A DNA stretch of 64,000 bases from Maylandia zebra. Lineage: Eukaryota; Chordata; Actinopteri; Cichliformes; Cichlidae. The stretch's first letter is position 1. Every line of letters begins with the position of its first letter. Shown one piece after another: positions 54,926-64,000 of the stretch. The notes under the pieces were generated by a model. The model was not told the origin of the DNA and ran no database searches. It was given only the letters and a program-made list of their open reading frames with translations. Position numbers and translations under genes: made by a program. The stretch lies in NCBI RefSeq assembly GCF_041146795.1, contig NC_135168.1, positions 40,494,370 through 40,558,369 on the forward strand, in the 5' to 3' direction.

Positions 54926-57900
54926 CAGTTTGTATTATTGCACCAGATATTATTTGTCATCATGATTTTAAAAAAATGGACTTAAGTAAGCAAACCATTT
55001 ATAGGCATAACTGTATAAGTTTGAAAATAACAATTAGTTACTGAGCTTTACATGGATTATTATTTTGGATTCAGCAAAGAGCAATGTGAATGTAATTATC
55101 CTCTCGAATGATTAATGTCTAAAGTTTTATTTTCACGTTCACATTTTGCTACACTTGTACAAATACTTCTTGATTATGAGTAATAAATGAAAAGATGATT
55201 TATTGTTTTCGTGTTAAATTATCATCACAATAATGCTGAAACCATTTTGTAGCGTGGTAGATGTTGCATCTGTTACAGACCTCTTTGTTTCTCTTTCCAT
55301 CTAGACTATTGAGGCTAATTGGCGATGTGGCAGACACAACTTGCAGAGGATTCAGTGTCGCTCAGAAAACAGTAAAGGGGTTTATTGTCTCCAGTACGAT
55401 GACGACAAGATCATCAGTGGCCTTAGGGACAATTCAATCAAGGTAACCGAGACTTGGTTATAAATAAAACATATTATTCTTGTGTATTTTCTCTTTATGG
55501 CTTACCATCTTACTGTGTGTGGTGTTGGTCTGGACCAGCAGAGTGAGACAGAGAACAAGTGAATTATAGGAAAGAAAGTCTCAACTCCAGGCATGCTGTG
55601 TGTTCCACTTATCTGTCTGCCTGTGAGGGGCCTGCAAGAAGATGAGGATGAAGAGAAGGGGTGGATAGGGGAGGAGAAGAGCAGATTTGTCATCTTATTG
55701 TTATGTAGGAGGCTGACGCACAGCAAGGGAACAGCTGAATGGCTCTTATGCACATCAGTGCAGCAGTAGGGAAATGGGGCATGAATGCTGCTGTGAGACT
55801 GGGCCATTCTTAGCATGACCCAAATCTGCATTCTTTTAAAAAAAAAAAAAAAAAAATTCTTTCTTTGTCTAAATCTTCCTGTGCTTCACTCATATCTTCC
55901 ATTTTTTTTTTTGTTTTTTTTTTTTGTTTTTTTTTTTGTGCTCCTTTTAGATCTGGGATAAACAGACTCTGGAGTGTCTGAAGATACTGACCGGTCACAC
56001 AGGCTCAGTATTGTGTCTCCAGTATGATGAGAGAGTCATTGTGACCGGGTCTTCTGACTCAACTGTCAGGTACAGCGCATCTTTTTCCAGAAATAACACA
56101 GGGTGTTTTTTGGAGTAGGTCAAAGCTATGTCAGCAAGCTGAACAAATGGTTCAAGTTACTGAAGAGAAAGTTGTGGAAGTCTGAATAAAGCAGAGGATA
56201 CCACTCAGTATGAATACATCGTATCTCTATATTTACTTCTGCTTGTGCTACAGTTTCAGTTTCAACACTCATAACTTTAACATTTTAAAAACGGTCTCAA
56301 AAGGCAGGCAAATATCTGAAAATAACCTTCTTCTTTTTTTTATAAACCTTTTTTTTTCTTTTTTCTTTTTTCTTTTTTTACAATCCCATGGCATGGATAT
56401 CTATGTAGATAATTGGAAGTTGGTTTAAAGCCATAGGACAGGGCTGTCAAACTCAATTGCACAGGGGGCCAAAACTCAAGGCACACTTTAGGTCGCTGGC
56501 CAAACAAGATAAAGATTTATTGAACACACTAAAACAATGTATTTTAAAAATAAATATGAATAAAAACAGACAGGAATATTATTCCAGATTAAATAAACTT
56601 AAAAAAATGAACTTTAACTTTAAATATTTTGCTCTTCATAAAAATATATCCTGTCAGAATTATGCAAGTTAGAAATATGAACATGCTGCCAGAAACCCCA
56701 GAAAAAATAAATGAAAGCATACACAAGGTTGGAGCCGCATGTAGACGGAGCTGGGACATTGCTTCAGGAATGGAACTAATAAACTGTGCGGGCCATTCAT
56801 TGTCGTACTTTGCCTTGAGTGTATCATTACACTGCAGCTCCATCTGAATCTGCACAGGTGCAGTTCAGCAAAGTGCGCTGACTTGGTTCAACATTACTTT
56901 GCAACAGGGAAAGTGAGGCAGGTTGCACTAGTGCATTTGTGACAGCTTCACTTGAAATGCCTTCACTGCATCATACATGCCATGTCCATGAACTGACAGA
57001 TTTCCTTGCTGAGCTCAAAAACTCTATTGAGAACTTTTCCCCAACTCAGCCAACGGACCTCTGTATGATAAGGAATGTCGGCAAACTCTGAATCTATTTC
57101 CCACACATCCCAAGATTGTGTTACGGTGATCATTACATGCTCCATTTTTAGGACTTTACCACACAACGTTTCCTGGTGTATGATGCAGTGATATGCTGTT
57201 AACTCACCAGTACATTTCTCCTCTTGCATCTTTACTCGCATCCTGCCGACTAGTCCGCTTTTTTTCACCGCACAACACCGGCGCTCCATCTGTTGTAAGT
57301 CCAACAAGTTTGTCCCAGGGCAGTTTCATGTCGGTTACACTTTGATATACGTTTAAAAAAAAAAAAAGAGAAAAAAAAAAAAAGGCTTTTCCTGTCGTTG
57401 TCCCGTGCATCGATTTAATGTTCAATATTTCCTCTCCATGGATGAAGATGGTCAGCTGTGCAATGCATGTCTATACTCTCATCCATAGCAAGAGAGTATG
57501 CAATGAAGTTTTTGCTTCTTTCACACAACTGTGTTCTTAACTCATTCACTGCCAGCCATTTTCAAATCAGGTAACTCCCCACTGCCAGGGTTTTTGAGCA
57601 TTTTTACTCATTTATGAAGAGCCACAGAAAACTGTGTGTTATGATCATATAAACGCTGAACCTACCAAAATGAAGAACAGACTCTCTTCTTTCATCCAAA
57701 AAAAAAAGCTTGTTTCTACCATTTTCCATTCTTTAGTAATCAGCTGTAGAGGAGAGGTGGGTTCCACCAAAAATGCCTGTTTTGACCAAAAAAAGGGAGA
57801 AAACGAGCTTTTTGTGAAAAATACATTTCAAGCAGAAAAGTGCCTTTGACACTAATATTTCTTGCTTTGTGACACCTCTAACATATAAAATAGTTTTTCA

Positions 57901-60900
57901 CTTCTATAAAACAGAAATAACACTGAGAAAGGTTTTGTTTTATCAAAACAATTTATTTACAAATATATGGAAAAATAAAATGTACATAGTGAAACATTTA
58001 TTCACAATGAATAATTCACTTTTGTGTGGTAATCATTATAACACTTTCCGGGATGCAAGGGCACACAACAAGACTTGCACCACATTTTTGTCTCACTGCG
58101 CAATCCCTTACGTGCGCAAACCCTGCACCTCCTTGCAGGTCTACTTTTACTGCTGGTGGGCTTCAGTTTTCACTGACAAGCTGCCCGAGGTTGTATTCTA
58201 GCCCCTCCCATTGAAAAACGTAATTGACGTCTATAGACGTCAATGGCAGTCAACGTAAGTTTTTCAATTGACGTCTATAGACGTCAATGGCAGTGAATGA
58301 GTTAAATCAGTGGCCATCTCACAAACCCGATCAGCAATTGTATTTCTCCTCGGGCTCACATTTGCCAAAATCTGCGTTTTGTCTGGACACAAGACGTCAC
58401 ACACCTTCATCATGCAGGCTGATTTGGCTCATCTGCTACAATAAAACTTGCTTTCACAACAGCTTCACTTTGCGATTTTGCTCTGGTGAAAAATGTCTGC
58501 TGAAATGTCAGATTCTTCTTTAGTTCTTCTACTTTCTGTAGTTTCTGCATTTAGGTTTTTCAGCTTATCCTGACGTTTTGTCTCGTAGTGCAGTCTTAAA
58601 TTAAATTCCTTAATTACAGCCACATTAGTTCCACTAATAAGACACATGGGTTTACCAGCAATGTCTGTAAACACATATTCAGTCACCCACTGGTGCTGAA
58701 AGGCTCTGCTTTCAGAATCAACTTTTCTCTCCACCATTGTGAGCGGCTAGCTTCGCAGTAACAGAAGTTGGACTTGATTGACGCGGGAATGTTCCCAGTT
58801 AGCCTAGCGTTCAGCAAGGAGGCTGCAGCGCTGCATTATGGGATCTGTAGTTTGTATATTATTAGCGCCTCATATCGCCGGGCCATGCATAACATGGTAC
58901 ATAGTACATCTATATAAAATAATCTCGCGGGCCGGATATAAATGTACGCCGGGCCAGATGTGGCCCGTGGGCCTTGACTTTGACACATGTGCGATAGATC
59001 CTATGTGGTACAGGGTTTGTTTTTTTTGTTTTTTTTGTTTGTTTGTTTTTGTTTTGTTTTTTGTCTGCATTTTCTTTTAGATCTCTTAGATTGGTTACTG
59101 ATGCATCCAAAGTAAAACATAAAATTCAGTGTAAGAACATGACCTAGAACCTGGACTTTTTTCCAGCAAAGAGCTCCAATTGGATTAGAAAGAAAAAGCA
59201 ACCACTCAGAATCCTTTACACTGTTCTCCCATCTACACAGCAGCAGTTTATGCTATGAGCTTGAAATCCTTGTCTCATGTCCACACTTACAGCCAGGTTA
59301 ATATTCCCAGCTAACATAACTTGCATGTCTTTGGACTGCAAGAGAAAATGAGAGCTCCTGGAGATTTTTAGTAGTCTTATGTATTTTTTCTTTTTTTATG
59401 TTAATTTGACATCATTTAGTAATATGTTTGGTAAATGTGCTTTTCTAACAGCATCCCATCCGTCTTGTAAAAGCTTAGAATGCTCAAAATACTTTCTGCA
59501 TGTATTGAGGAATCCTAATGTGTGCTTGTTTCACAGCCGGTCATGACTACAGCTGGTGTTGTGCATCTAAGAAATTGAATATAAAAACTTTAGCATATAT
59601 CCTATCAAAATAAATTCGTTTTACTGTTTTTATTGGAGATAGTTGGATGCATTTCATTGCAGATATTGAACGTCTTGGCTTGTTGTGTATAGGTTGACAC
59701 TTGCTTGGCTACTGCACACAGAAGCTCAACATTATTTCTCTTATTACTTCACACTTCAGGCGTACTCACTGGGCAGTATCCAAGGAAAATGTGACTTCAC
59801 TTCCTTAGCAACAGTTTGACAGGCACTTTGTTTGTGGGATTGGTTGTCAGCTTTTCCAGAGTGTTGTGCGTTTGACTCTTGGCGCCTTAGTACAGCTCAC
59901 TGTATGTACATGTCTGAAGTGTGAAATACTCTCTATTACAAATCTAGAAAAAAAACCTAAAATCTCGTGTGTCTCTATTGTTTTTCATTTTCCTTTGTTT
60001 TTCTTCCATGTCCTTTCCATCTCCTTTTTGACCTCTCTTCCTGTTGCCCCCATCTCATTTTTCCTTTCCTTCAATCATTTTCCACTGTGTCATTTCTTCT
60101 TTCTTTGTTTTTACACCCCGTCCCTTGACATGTCTGTTTTTCCTTCTTGCCATGTTCTGTTTTCTTCCTCTTTCTGTCACCTTTGCCTTTAACATTCGAT
60201 CCTGCTGACGTCTCCCTCCACTCTACAGGGTGTGGGAGGTAACGACGGGTGAGGTGCTGAACACACTGATCCACCACAATGAGGCAGTTCTTCATCTGCG
60301 TTTTGCAAATGGGTTGATGGTCACCTGCTCCAAGGACCGTTCAATTGCAGTCTGGGATATGGCCTCGCCTACTGACATCAGTCTACGCCGCGTCCTGGTG
60401 GGACATCGGGCTGCCGTCAATGTGGTTGACTTTGACGACAAATACATTGTGTCTGCCTCAGGGGACCGCACTATTAAGGTGACGACAGTTAGAGAAATGT
60501 TCCTTTACAAATCATTTCATCTTTCTTTTTCTTTTACAGAAATATTATCCATCTGATAAAATTTGGATTAATTTGATGTCAGAGTTTTAGTTTTATTTAT
60601 CAGTAGAACAGATGTACATGATTAAAAACCCTCCGACTAAAATTTTCCTTAAATATTGTAAACTTTGTGTTGTCCCCCTGTGTAGGTATGGAGCACCAGC
60701 ACCTGTGAGTTTGTTCGTACTCTAAATGGTCACAAGCGGGGAATTGCCTGTCTACAATACAGAGATCGTTTGGTGGTTAGTGGCTCATCTGACAACACAA
60801 TTCGGTATGTGTGTGTGTGTGTGTGTGTGAAATTCATGGCTAAACTAGCAAACATATGTCCTCTAATTTAAAATCCGGTAGTCAGTTAAAACCACGGCCT

Positions 60901-62897
60901 TTGTTAGCAGATAAAGTCATGCTAAGTAATACAGGCAAGCAAAGAAGCAAAGTAATTTGGGATTATGTAGAATACCTGTCAATGTTTCACCATTAAACAC
61001 CTCTTACATAAATTAAATGTCTGGCTAACGTGTTCAGTCTCCTGATGGGGCAAGATTACAGTAGCTGAGTTTATGATTGAGTATGCAAAAAAGAATGTCT
61101 GATATGTTTGTTCAGTTATGTTTACATCTTCTTTTATTTGTATTCACCATCAAATGACAGCATGAGTGTAGAGGGCAGCCAGTGTAATGAAGATCCCAGA
61201 GTTGGCTTGTTTATGCTCAGTTTTGGCAACAGACATATTTGTTAAATACTTAGGTGTGGCGTCATTCTGTGAGCAGCCATCAGCATTATTATTTTTGTGG
61301 TGTACATAAGTGGAAATCTTAGGTACCTCTTGGAGATGTGCCCCCAATCACCTGACTCTTACCTGCAATCTGTCACCTAACAGCTCAGTCCTAGTCGCTG
61401 TGTCTTATTTGAATCCCTGCAGTACTACAAACTGATTGCAGTTGAGAAATCTTTGAAGCTTTGTTCTGTTATTTTGATGGATTTTTGATGTACAGTAGAA
61501 TTTGGTTCCAAAGCTCAATGTCAATAATGTGTTGCATTTCTATTTCTTAACTTGCAGTTTTCACAGGTGAGATTTTTATGTGAAGGCACAGCGAAAGGAA
61601 TTGTGATTGCATCAGCATAATACACAATCAGCAAACACGTTAGGGCAAATGGATAAATATTGAGTCTTTGGTCTTAGCAGTCACTTTATTTGGCAACTAG
61701 ATTGTGGCTTCGTGACTGACTTAAACATAAGAAGTTATGCACAACTGTTAGTTGTCTGTTTGAAGTCTGTCAGTTTCAAAGGTTGTAATATTTTAGCTGA
61801 ATTTAACATGAACACTTTATTTACAAGCATTAGCAATTTCTTTTTCTCTCAACAAGTGAGCTGAAAGTTTAAAAGTCCCAGTTTGACTTGTCAGTGTTTG
61901 GAATGATTGCTGTGTAAAAACTGCAGGGTCTGGATCTTGGTGTTTGTTTACAAAGGCTTCTCTTTCTGCAGGTTATGGGACATAGAGTGCGGGGCATGCT
62001 TACGAGTATTGGAAGGTCACGAGGAGTTGGTGCGCTGCATTCGCTTTGACAACAAAAGGATTGTCAGCGGCGCCTACGACGGGTAAGTCATGTAAATACA
62101 CCGTTTTGTGCACAGACTTTTGTTTTGGGTTTGTTTTGTGACATTTTGATGTACCGTGCAGCAAAATTAAGGTATGGGACCTGCAGGCAGCCCTGGACCC
62201 ACGAGCCCCAGCCAGCACATTATGTCTGCGCACTCTAGTGGTGAGTAACAGCGATTTAGCATCCCCAAGTGTCTGACTAATGATGTGAGTGCAGCACCTC
62301 TGGGGGAGGGGAAAAATGTAGATGTTTGCCTTTTTTATACTAAAAATACAAGGAAATTTTTAATTTGGATAATTTTAACTACCAGTAAATGTCACTACAT
62401 TTAATGTGCGTATTTGTTGATATTCAACGTAGTCACCATCCAGATATTAGTTTGTACATTCACCTAAAACAAACAAAAAACATTATGAATGCTCTTGAAA
62501 ATACTCTCCACTAAATCTTATTGCTCTTTATTAAATAATTTTGTGTGTGTGTGTGTGTGTGGAGCACTGGGCATGGATGATTCATTACAAATTAACTGTG
62601 TGACTCTGGTGGAAAACCCATTGCTTGAACTTCTAGTCGGGCCTCTTTAATTTATGGAGAACAGTAGTTCTTTTAATAATCTAGCTCTGTGTGCTAATTA
62701 TGTAAAAATTATTTCCTAATTTGTTGTGTTTTCAGGAGCACTCTGGTCGCGTGTTCCGTCTGCAGTTTGATGAGTTTCAGATCATCAGCAGTTCTCACGA
62801 CGACACCATTCTGATATGGGACTTCCTGAACGTCTCAACCAACGGCCAGTCAGAGGGACGGTCTCCTTCGCGTACCTACACGTATATTTCTAGATAG
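47863..62897 (+). CDS. fbxw11: F-box/WD repeat protein 11 (beta-TrCP2), 13 coding exons
   Basis: Substrate receptor of an SCF (Skp1-Cul1-F-box) ubiquitin ligase that binds doubly phosphorylated DSG-type degrons such as beta-catenin and IkB. Exons: 47863-47901, 50632-50736, 52913-52981, 53735-53954, 54300-54486, 54747-54837, 55305-55442, 55951-56069, 60229-60478, 60686-60804, 61972-62082, 62162-62240, 62736-62897. All introns are GT-AG and in phase; the sum is 1689 nt, 562 aa if every exon is used. Exon 4 gives the dimerisation D-domain (about 97-144), exon 5 the F-box (about 148-190), and exons 7-13 seven WD40 blades. The end [11 protein letters not shown] is diagnostic. The N-terminus [13 protein letters not shown] and exon 2 [11 protein letters not shown] favour fbxw11 over btrc. 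Human FBXW11 is up to 542 aa; the difference lies in the N-terminal exons. Confidence 0.95.
47902..50631 (+). other. fbxw11: fbxw11 intron 1
   Basis: 2.73 kb, donor GTAAGA, acceptor TTTCACACAG. The last 350 bp are extremely pyrimidine-rich and include a 23-base C run at 50510-50532. No nested transposon was identified. Open frames in the C/T-rich tail are compositional artefacts. Confidence 0.85.
50510..50532 (+). repeat. Poly(C) tract (23 bases) upstream of fbxw11 exon 2
   Basis: An uninterrupted C run inside the long polypyrimidine stretch that leads to the exon 2 acceptor at 50631. Its length is likely to vary between individuals and assemblies. Confidence 0.9.
50632..50736 (+). CDS. fbxw11: fbxw11 cassette exon 2 ([11 protein letters not shown] exon)
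   Basis: 35 codons, phase 0 at both ends, so it can be skipped without a frameshift. It encodes [17 protein letters not shown] and then LCALRCLQS, matching the optional exon of mammalian FBXW11 long isoforms and the related BTRC exon. The donor AACCAG/GTTCTG departs from the GTRAGT consensus at positions +3 to +6, so use is probably weak or regulated. If the donor is not used, the frame stops at 50755. Confidence 0.8.
51602..51746 (+). repeat. Tandem duplication, two 72/73-bp units
   Basis: The unit runs from ACTTGCAACAGCTCACAC to ACCGTGCAAGCAG. Copy 1 is 51602-51673 and copy 2 is 51674-51746. They differ only by one extra A in an A run, so the duplication is young. Confidence 0.95.
52681..52727 (+). 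repeat. (TG)n/(TGCG)n microsatellite
   Basis: TG repeats grading into GTGCGTGTGCG units within fbxw11 intron 2. Confidence 0.9.
52913..52981 (+). CDS. fbxw11: fbxw11 cassette exon 3 (NTS..SPKKNT exon)
   Basis: 23 codons, phase 0 on both sides: starts NTSGMESQN and ends SPKKNTVLK. It corresponds to the exon that in human FBXW11 encodes NTSVMEDQN...SPKKNT, with two extra residues here. Donor CAAG/GTGTGC is moderate. Because exons 2 and 3 are both in phase, four N-terminal protein forms are possible. Confidence 0.85.
54891..54922 (+). repeat. Poly(T) tract (32 bases) in fbxw11 intron 6
   Basis: Uninterrupted T run about 50 bp after the exon 6 donor; not part of the acceptor at 55304. Confidence 0.9.
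57537..58305 (-). mobile_element. piggyBac relic flanked by TTAA, nested in the hAT
   Basis: TTAA occurs at both borders (57537-57540 and 58302-58305), followed by the inverted pair CTCATTCACTGCCA / TGGCAGTGAATGAG. TTAA duplication is the hallmark of piggyBac. The right subterminal region holds two copies of a 22-bp palindrome (58223-58244 and 58267-58288). Minus-strand sequence at 58019-58149 encodes the piggyBac C-terminal cysteine-rich finger. Most of the transposase is deleted (768 bp total). Confidence 0.85.
58019..58149 (-). pseudogene. piggyBac transposase C-terminal cysteine-rich domain remnant
   Basis: Reads [20 protein letters not shown] then [17 protein letters not shown]. The pattern C-x2-C, C-x2-C, H, C and DYH matches the zinc-binding tail of piggyBac-family transposases that recognises the element ends. 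Upstream codons contain stops, so only the tail survives. Confidence 0.8.
60805..60829 (+). repeat. (TG)n run starting at the fbxw11 intron 10 donor
   Basis: GTATGTGTGTG... continues directly from the 5' splice site for about 12 units, like the case in etf1 intron 6. Confidence 0.9.
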
Positions 62898-63376
62898 CGG
62901 GTACCTAGCGACACCTGGCACTGTAAAACCTTTCTATAAAAATCCAGCATTCTGTGTTTACCCTTGTGGTGCAGACCCACCTGTGTGACACTCTGGCTTT
63001 CTCTCCCAGGTGTCACCATCAACCGTACCCTTTCTTGGAGGAACCCAGGGCTGATTGGTTGATCGGTGCATCCGTCATGGAAAGGAGCCCATCTCTTCTC
63101 GTTCCTCCTTGTCATCTCTCTGTCCATCTCCCACTCAGACCCCACCACCTCCTCCTCTCTGCCAGTTCTGACAGACTCTAAGCTTGTGCCCATTGCCTGC
63201 CCAGTAAAGCGACATATATATATACACACACACACACAGGTCAACACTGTTGAGGATTCCCTACTACAAAACCAATGCAGCGCTCCCAAGAAGCTCACCT
63301 TCTACTACTAATTTATGTTTTGTAAAGTACACTAATGACAGTATTAACTTAGACCCTATATAAGTCACAAGCCCCC

Positions 63377-63408
<32 letters not shown>

Positions 63409-64000
63409 GTCCCCTTGATACAAACTTAAAGCAGCTGCTTCTCCTCAGTTTTCAGTCCCAGCCAAAACTGGTTTCCACTGATATGGAATCGCTTATAGAT
63501 ATATATTTATAAATATATATTACATAGACACACGCGCGCACACACAGACACACATATGTACACGCACAGTGGCACAGTTGGACAGAGGATGACCGGAGCT
63601 GTGATGCGGGAGACAGAGACTCTTTACTCAGCTCTAGGAAAGAAGGGAAGGATGGGAGCTGGAGGGAGTGAAGGAGGGATGGAGGGAGAAGTGTTTGGGA
63701 TTGCATCCCTTCCTCCCTTTCACTCTCTCTTATGTCTCCCTGTCTCTCTCTTTCTCTCCACCCACCCCACCCTTCCTACGCTCCCTCTCCCCAACCTCCA
63801 GAGATGCACACTCGTTTGGAATATGGGGGTGCGCGCACATACACACTCAAAGTTTGCAAGAGTGTGTGTGTGTATGTGGACTTGTGAAATGGCAGAACGG
63901 AGCAGAAGCGTCACAGACATGCATGTGAGGGTGCCTTGGATACAGCATCCTGGTACACCTCTGCTCTTTTTTTTTTTTTTTTCTTTTTTTTTTTCTTAAA
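62898..64000 (+). other. fbxw11: fbxw11 3' UTR, probably continuing beyond the window
   Basis: Follows the TAG at 62895-62897. No AATAAA was seen up to the window end, so polyadenylation is expected further on. It contains a C13-T24 tract (63372-63408), CA/CG-rich dinucleotide runs (63213-63238 and 63527-63553) and pyrimidine-rich sequence after 63705. Confidence 0.6.

Larger units (their letters stand above)
56960..58737 (-). pseudogene. hAT transposase remnant (ZBED/GTF2IRD2-like), broken
   Basis: From the minus strand, the 5' part (58737-58465) contains [20 protein letters not shown] and then [17 protein letters not shown], a BED-like finger in which the second cysteine of the expected C-x2-C is replaced by Ser/Gly. 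The later part (57425-56963) has [57 protein letters not shown] and ICQFM, the catalytic-core blocks of this hAT group. The blocks fall in more than one frame and are split by the nested element. It cannot encode a functional enzyme. Confidence 0.8.
56439..58991 (-). mobile_element. hAT transposon relic in fbxw11 intron 8
   Basis: The left end CAGGGCTGTCAAACTCAA (56439) and the inverted right end (TTGACTTTGACACATGTG, to 58991) match imperfectly. Flanks CCATAGGA and CGATAGAT agree at 5 of 8 positions, a decayed 8-bp duplication. Transposase sequence is on minus, opposite to fbxw11. A nested TTAA-bounded element (57537-58305) splits it. Removing that leaves about 1.8 kb, shorter than a full hAT gene, so internal parts are also deleted. 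Confidence 0.8.
56070..60228 (+). other. fbxw11: fbxw11 intron 8 with nested transposons
   Basis: The largest fbxw11 intron (4159 bp). A hAT relic occupies 56439-58991. Flanking intron sequence is AT-rich, with pyrimidine-rich sequence at about 59980-60228 before the acceptor CTCTACAG. Confidence 0.9.

Noticed and set aside
47863..62897. Assignment to btrc (beta-TrCP1) instead of fbxw11
   Set aside because: The EDKTVEL N-terminus, [10 protein letters not shown] exon, NTS-SPKKNT exon and [10 protein letters not shown] segment fit beta-TrCP2. btrc has a different N-terminus and lacks the [10 protein letters not shown] form.
62876..63298. 140-codon minus-strand frame over the fbxw11 stop codon
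   Set aside because: Antisense to the last exon and 3' UTR, low-complexity content, no family resemblance.

Overview
This is vertebrate nuclear DNA, most likely from a teleost fish and possibly a percomorph such as a cichlid (the genus is an inference and not provable here). The evidence is two conserved vertebrate genes with GT-AG introns in an AT-rich, microsatellite-rich background, plus a fish-type set of transposable elements: Tc1, hAT, PIF/Harbinger, piggyBac, L2 and R4-type LINEs, and tRNA-derived SINEs. No bacterial, organellar or free-virus content was seen.

Layout. Positions 1-39,500 are gene-poor and repeat-rich. Recognisable items are a Tol2-like hAT end (1-406), a 708-bp terminal-inverted-repeat element (1022-1729), an L2-tailed tRNA SINE (6901-7121, with a second copy inverted at 21965-22187), a pogo-like relic (10580-11135), a 5'-truncated L2 LINE (14989-15864), a 332-bp MITE (16241-16572), a hAT relic (about 16890-21665) split by a Harbinger element (about 17690-21355), an LTR with a tRNA-Pro-type primer site (22276-22541 plus leader), and a second tRNA-like SINE with a perfect 15-bp target duplication (24776-25160). 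At 28041-34441 an old Tc1 copy has been hit twice: by an R4-type LINE sitting in (TA)n, and by a TTA-flanked element that itself carries an intact Tc1 copy with a 340-aa transposase. A 314-bp hAT MITE with a perfect 8-bp duplication follows (36572-36885).

Positions 39,500-64,000 hold two plus-strand protein genes in tandem. etf1 (eRF1, the translation termination factor; 10 coding exons, 40212-45755, 443 aa) could be rebuilt completely, with the NIKS and GGQ motifs at human numbering. fbxw11 (beta-TrCP2, the substrate receptor of an SCF ubiquitin ligase; 13 coding exons, 47863-62897, up to 562 aa) follows about 2.1 kb downstream. It carries both N-terminal cassette exons known from mammalian isoforms. 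Its eighth intron contains a hAT transposon relic with a TTAA-flanked piggyBac relic nested inside it. The fbxw11 3' UTR probably runs past the window end.

The two genes have no direct functional link (termination of translation versus phosphodegron-dependent ubiquitylation). The most unusual material is the layered transposon archaeology rather than a new gene system. Family assignments come from reading translations and motifs by eye; no database search was run.
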